Assembly (NCBI RefSeq): GCF_020564935.1
Contig: NZ_JAJCXB010000060.1
Coordinates: 1-39,976 of the forward strand
From: Streptomyces pinistramenti
GTDB taxonomy: Bacteria > Actinomycetota > Actinomycetes > Streptomycetales > Streptomycetaceae
DNA: 39,976 nucleotides
Reading direction: 5' to 3'
Positions 38,688 through 39,976 of this stretch are shown here, one piece after another. The notes beneath the pieces are model-generated. The model was not told where the DNA came from and searched no databases. It was given only the letters and a program-made list of their open reading frames with translations. The position numbers and the translations under genes were made by a program. Every line of letters begins with the position of its first letter. The first letter of the stretch is position 1.

Positions 38688-39908
38688 ATGCGCGCAATCA
38701 GTCGGCGGAACCTGCTGGGTATGGGAGTTGGGGCGGCCGCGGCGTTGGGCGTCGCCGGCTGCGCCACCGGTACGGACACGCAGTCGGACAAGCAGCGGGC
38801 CAAGGGCGGGGTACAGGCCAGACCGAAACTCATCGGTGACGGCTCCACCGCCGACATGGGGCGGCAGCCCAACCAGCCGAAGGCGCCCGAGCGGCTGGAG
38901 CCCGGGCAGACCCCGCCGCAGTTCGTGATCTTCTCGTGGGACGGCGCGGGAGAGGTCGGCAACGGCCTCTTCCCGCGCTTCCTCCAGCTCGCCAAGGACC
39001 ACGGCGCGGCCATGACCTTCTTCCTCTCCGGCCTCTACCTGCTGCCCGAGTCGAAGAAGCACCTCTACCTCCCGCCGAACAACCGCCCCGGCGCCTCCGA
39101 CATCGGCTACCTCACCGACGAGCACATCAAGGTGACGCTGAAGAACGTCCGCCAGGCATGGCTCGACGGCCACGAGGTCGGCACCCACTTCAACGGGCAC
39201 TTCTGCACCGGATCCGGATCCGTCAAGGGCTGGACGCCCGAGCAGTGGCAGTCCGAGATCGACCAGGCGATGGACTTCGTCACCAAGTGGCGTACGAACA
39301 CCGGCTTCCAGGACATGGAGCCGCTGCCCTTCGACTACCGCAAGGAGCTGATCGGCGGCCGCACCCCCTGCCTGCTCGGCCAGGAGAACCTGCTGCCCAC
39401 CGCGAAAAACCTCGGCTGGCGCTACGACGCGAGTTCGCCCGGCGGGCTCCAGATGTGGCCCAGGAAGAAGATGGGCATCTGGGACTACCCGCTCCAGCAG
39501 ATCCCTTTCCCCGGCCACTCGTTCGAGGTGCTGTCGATGGACTACAACATCCTCGCCAACCAGTCCAAGAACTCCACCCGGGCGCCGTCCGTGAATTACC
39601 CGGGCTGGCGCCGGCAGGCCACCGACTCGTACATCTCCGGATTCCAGCGCGCGTACGAGACCAATCGCGCGCCGTTCTTCATCGGTAACCACTTCGAGGA
39701 GTGGAACGGCGGCATTTACATGGACGCCGTCGAGGAGGCGCTCAAGCACATCGCGAATGAGCAGCACAAGGACGTCCGGCTGGTGTCCTTCCGGCAGTTC
39801 ACCGACTGGCTCGACGCGCAGGACCCGCAGGTGCTCACCAAGCTCCAGGGGCTGAGCGTCGGCCAGCAGCCCGCCGGCGGCTGGAAGTCGTACCTCGCGG
39901 CGGCCTGA
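38688..39908 (+). CDS. Tat-exported lipoprotein, polysaccharide-deacetylase-like
   Basis: A 406-residue protein with a twin-arginine signal (SRRNLLGMG) and lipobox GVAGC (Cys25), so folded before export and lipid-anchored outside. The core resembles NodB-type polysaccharide deacetylases: FVIFSWDGAG (Asp85) replaces the usual TFDDG, GHEVGTHFNGHF keeps the His167/His171 pair, and GWRYDASSPGG fits the later substrate-loop motif. The second Asp of motif 1 is Gly86, so activity on peptidoglycan or chitin is uncertain. The ATG is chosen because the Tat signal starts there. It occupies the place where cytochrome c biogenesis genes follow in mycobacteria. Confidence 0.82.
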   Translation: MRAISRRNLLGMGVGAAAALGVAGCATGTDTQSDKQRAKGGVQARPKLIGDGSTADMGRQPNQPKAPERLEPGQTPPQFVIFSWDGAGEVGNGLFPRFLQLAKDHGAAMTFFLSGLYLLPESKKHLYLPPNNRPGASDIGYLTDEHIKVTLKNVRQAWLDGHEVGTHFNGHFCTGSGSVKGWTPEQWQSEIDQAMDFVTKWRTNTGFQDMEPLPFDYRKELIGGRTPCLLGQENLLPTAKNLGWRYDASSPGGLQMWPRKKMGIWDYPLQQIPFPGHSFEVLSMDYNILANQSKNSTRAPSVNYPGWRRQATDSYISGFQRAYETNRAPFFIGNHFEEWNGGIYMDAVEEALKHIANEQHKDVRLVSFRQFTDWLDAQDPQVLTKLQGLSVGQQPAGGWKSYLAAA

Positions 39909-39917
39909 GACGGTGGT

Positions 39918-39949
39918 GGGCGGCCGGGCCGCCGGCCGCCCCCCCCCCC
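39918..39949 (+). terminator. Hairpin followed by C11 tract after Tat lipoprotein
   Basis: GGGCGGCC (39918-39925) pairs with GGCCGCCC (39934-39941), and an uninterrupted run of 11 C covers 39939-39949. The hairpin is a plausible terminator; the C-run is a length-variable or error-prone site. The remaining bases to the window end show nothing. Confidence 0.5.
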
Positions 39950-39976
39950 GCCTGCTCTTCGACCTGCCCGCAAGGA

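Noticed and set aside
37840..39908. Cytochrome c biogenesis genes (resA, ccdA, resB, resC) expected after hemL and phosphatase
   Set aside because: None is present in the window; the next gene is the Tat lipoprotein. They may lie beyond the right edge.
1..39976. tRNA genes and riboswitches
   Set aside because: No tRNA-like T-arm/CCA-proximal pattern or known riboswitch core was recognised by eye; tRNAscan-SE and Infernal would be decisive.

Overview
The window is high-GC actinobacterial DNA. The very strong G/C bias at third codon positions, the frequent GTG/TTG starts and the near-complete gene set around bldN, rsbN and rex-hemACDB indicate a Streptomyces chromosome core. The left edge is the 3' end of a 5S rRNA gene, that is, the end of an rRNA operon. 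No phage, plasmid, CRISPR or biosynthetic cluster was seen.

Layout. 0.2-7.0 kb (+ strand): HAD hydrolase, MFS transporter, AcuC-type deacetylase, a putative phosphatase, a BldC-like small HTH protein (bdtA-type), the 32-residue ribosomal protein bS22, and an epimerase-like/acyltransferase pair. 7.1-11.3 kb (- strand): the developmental ECF sigma factor bldN with its anti-sigma rsbN, a HAD-IB phosphatase and a glutaredoxin-like protein. 11.5-17.4 kb (+): the Rex-controlled operon rex-hemA-hemC-hemD-hemB, with the Rex operator visible. 17.7-22.9 kb: a membrane-anchored HTH protein, a DUF4232-type lipoprotein, a 37-residue membrane peptide, and a divergent yeiH-like transporter/LysR pair. 23.0-26.8 kb: divergent argS and class I lysS. 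26.9-30.2 kb: two DUF3558-like lipoproteins and rtcB. 30.3-35.1 kb: secreted peptidoglycan-binding protein, SDR enzyme, YnfA-like membrane protein next to a MITE-like inverted-repeat element, and a divergent FAD monooxygenase/TetR pair. 35.2-39.9 kb: MazG-like protein (apparently frameshifted), a conserved hypothetical protein, hemL, a histidine phosphatase and a Tat-exported lipoprotein related to polysaccharide deacetylases.

How the genes work together. The C5 tetrapyrrole route from glutamyl-tRNA is present from hemA, hemL, hemB, hemC to hemD. Rex couples most of it to the NADH/NAD+ ratio. The order HTH, bS22, epimerase, acyltransferase, HAD-IB, glutaredoxin, hemA-C-D-B, and further on hemL then histidine phosphatase, resembles the Rv0500A-Rv0525 region of Mycobacterium tuberculosis (from memory). 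bldN-rsbN sits inside this old block as a Streptomyces developmental addition.

Most distinctive observations: a candidate sigma-BldN promoter in front of rsbN; a degenerate second copy of the hemL 5' end about 200 bp upstream of hemL; a 193-bp inverted-repeat element 13 bp from the ynfA start codon; a promoter/operator plus 14-bp-phased repeats between the monooxygenase and its TetR; minisatellites at two gene starts; and an apparent single-base frameshift in the MazG-like gene.
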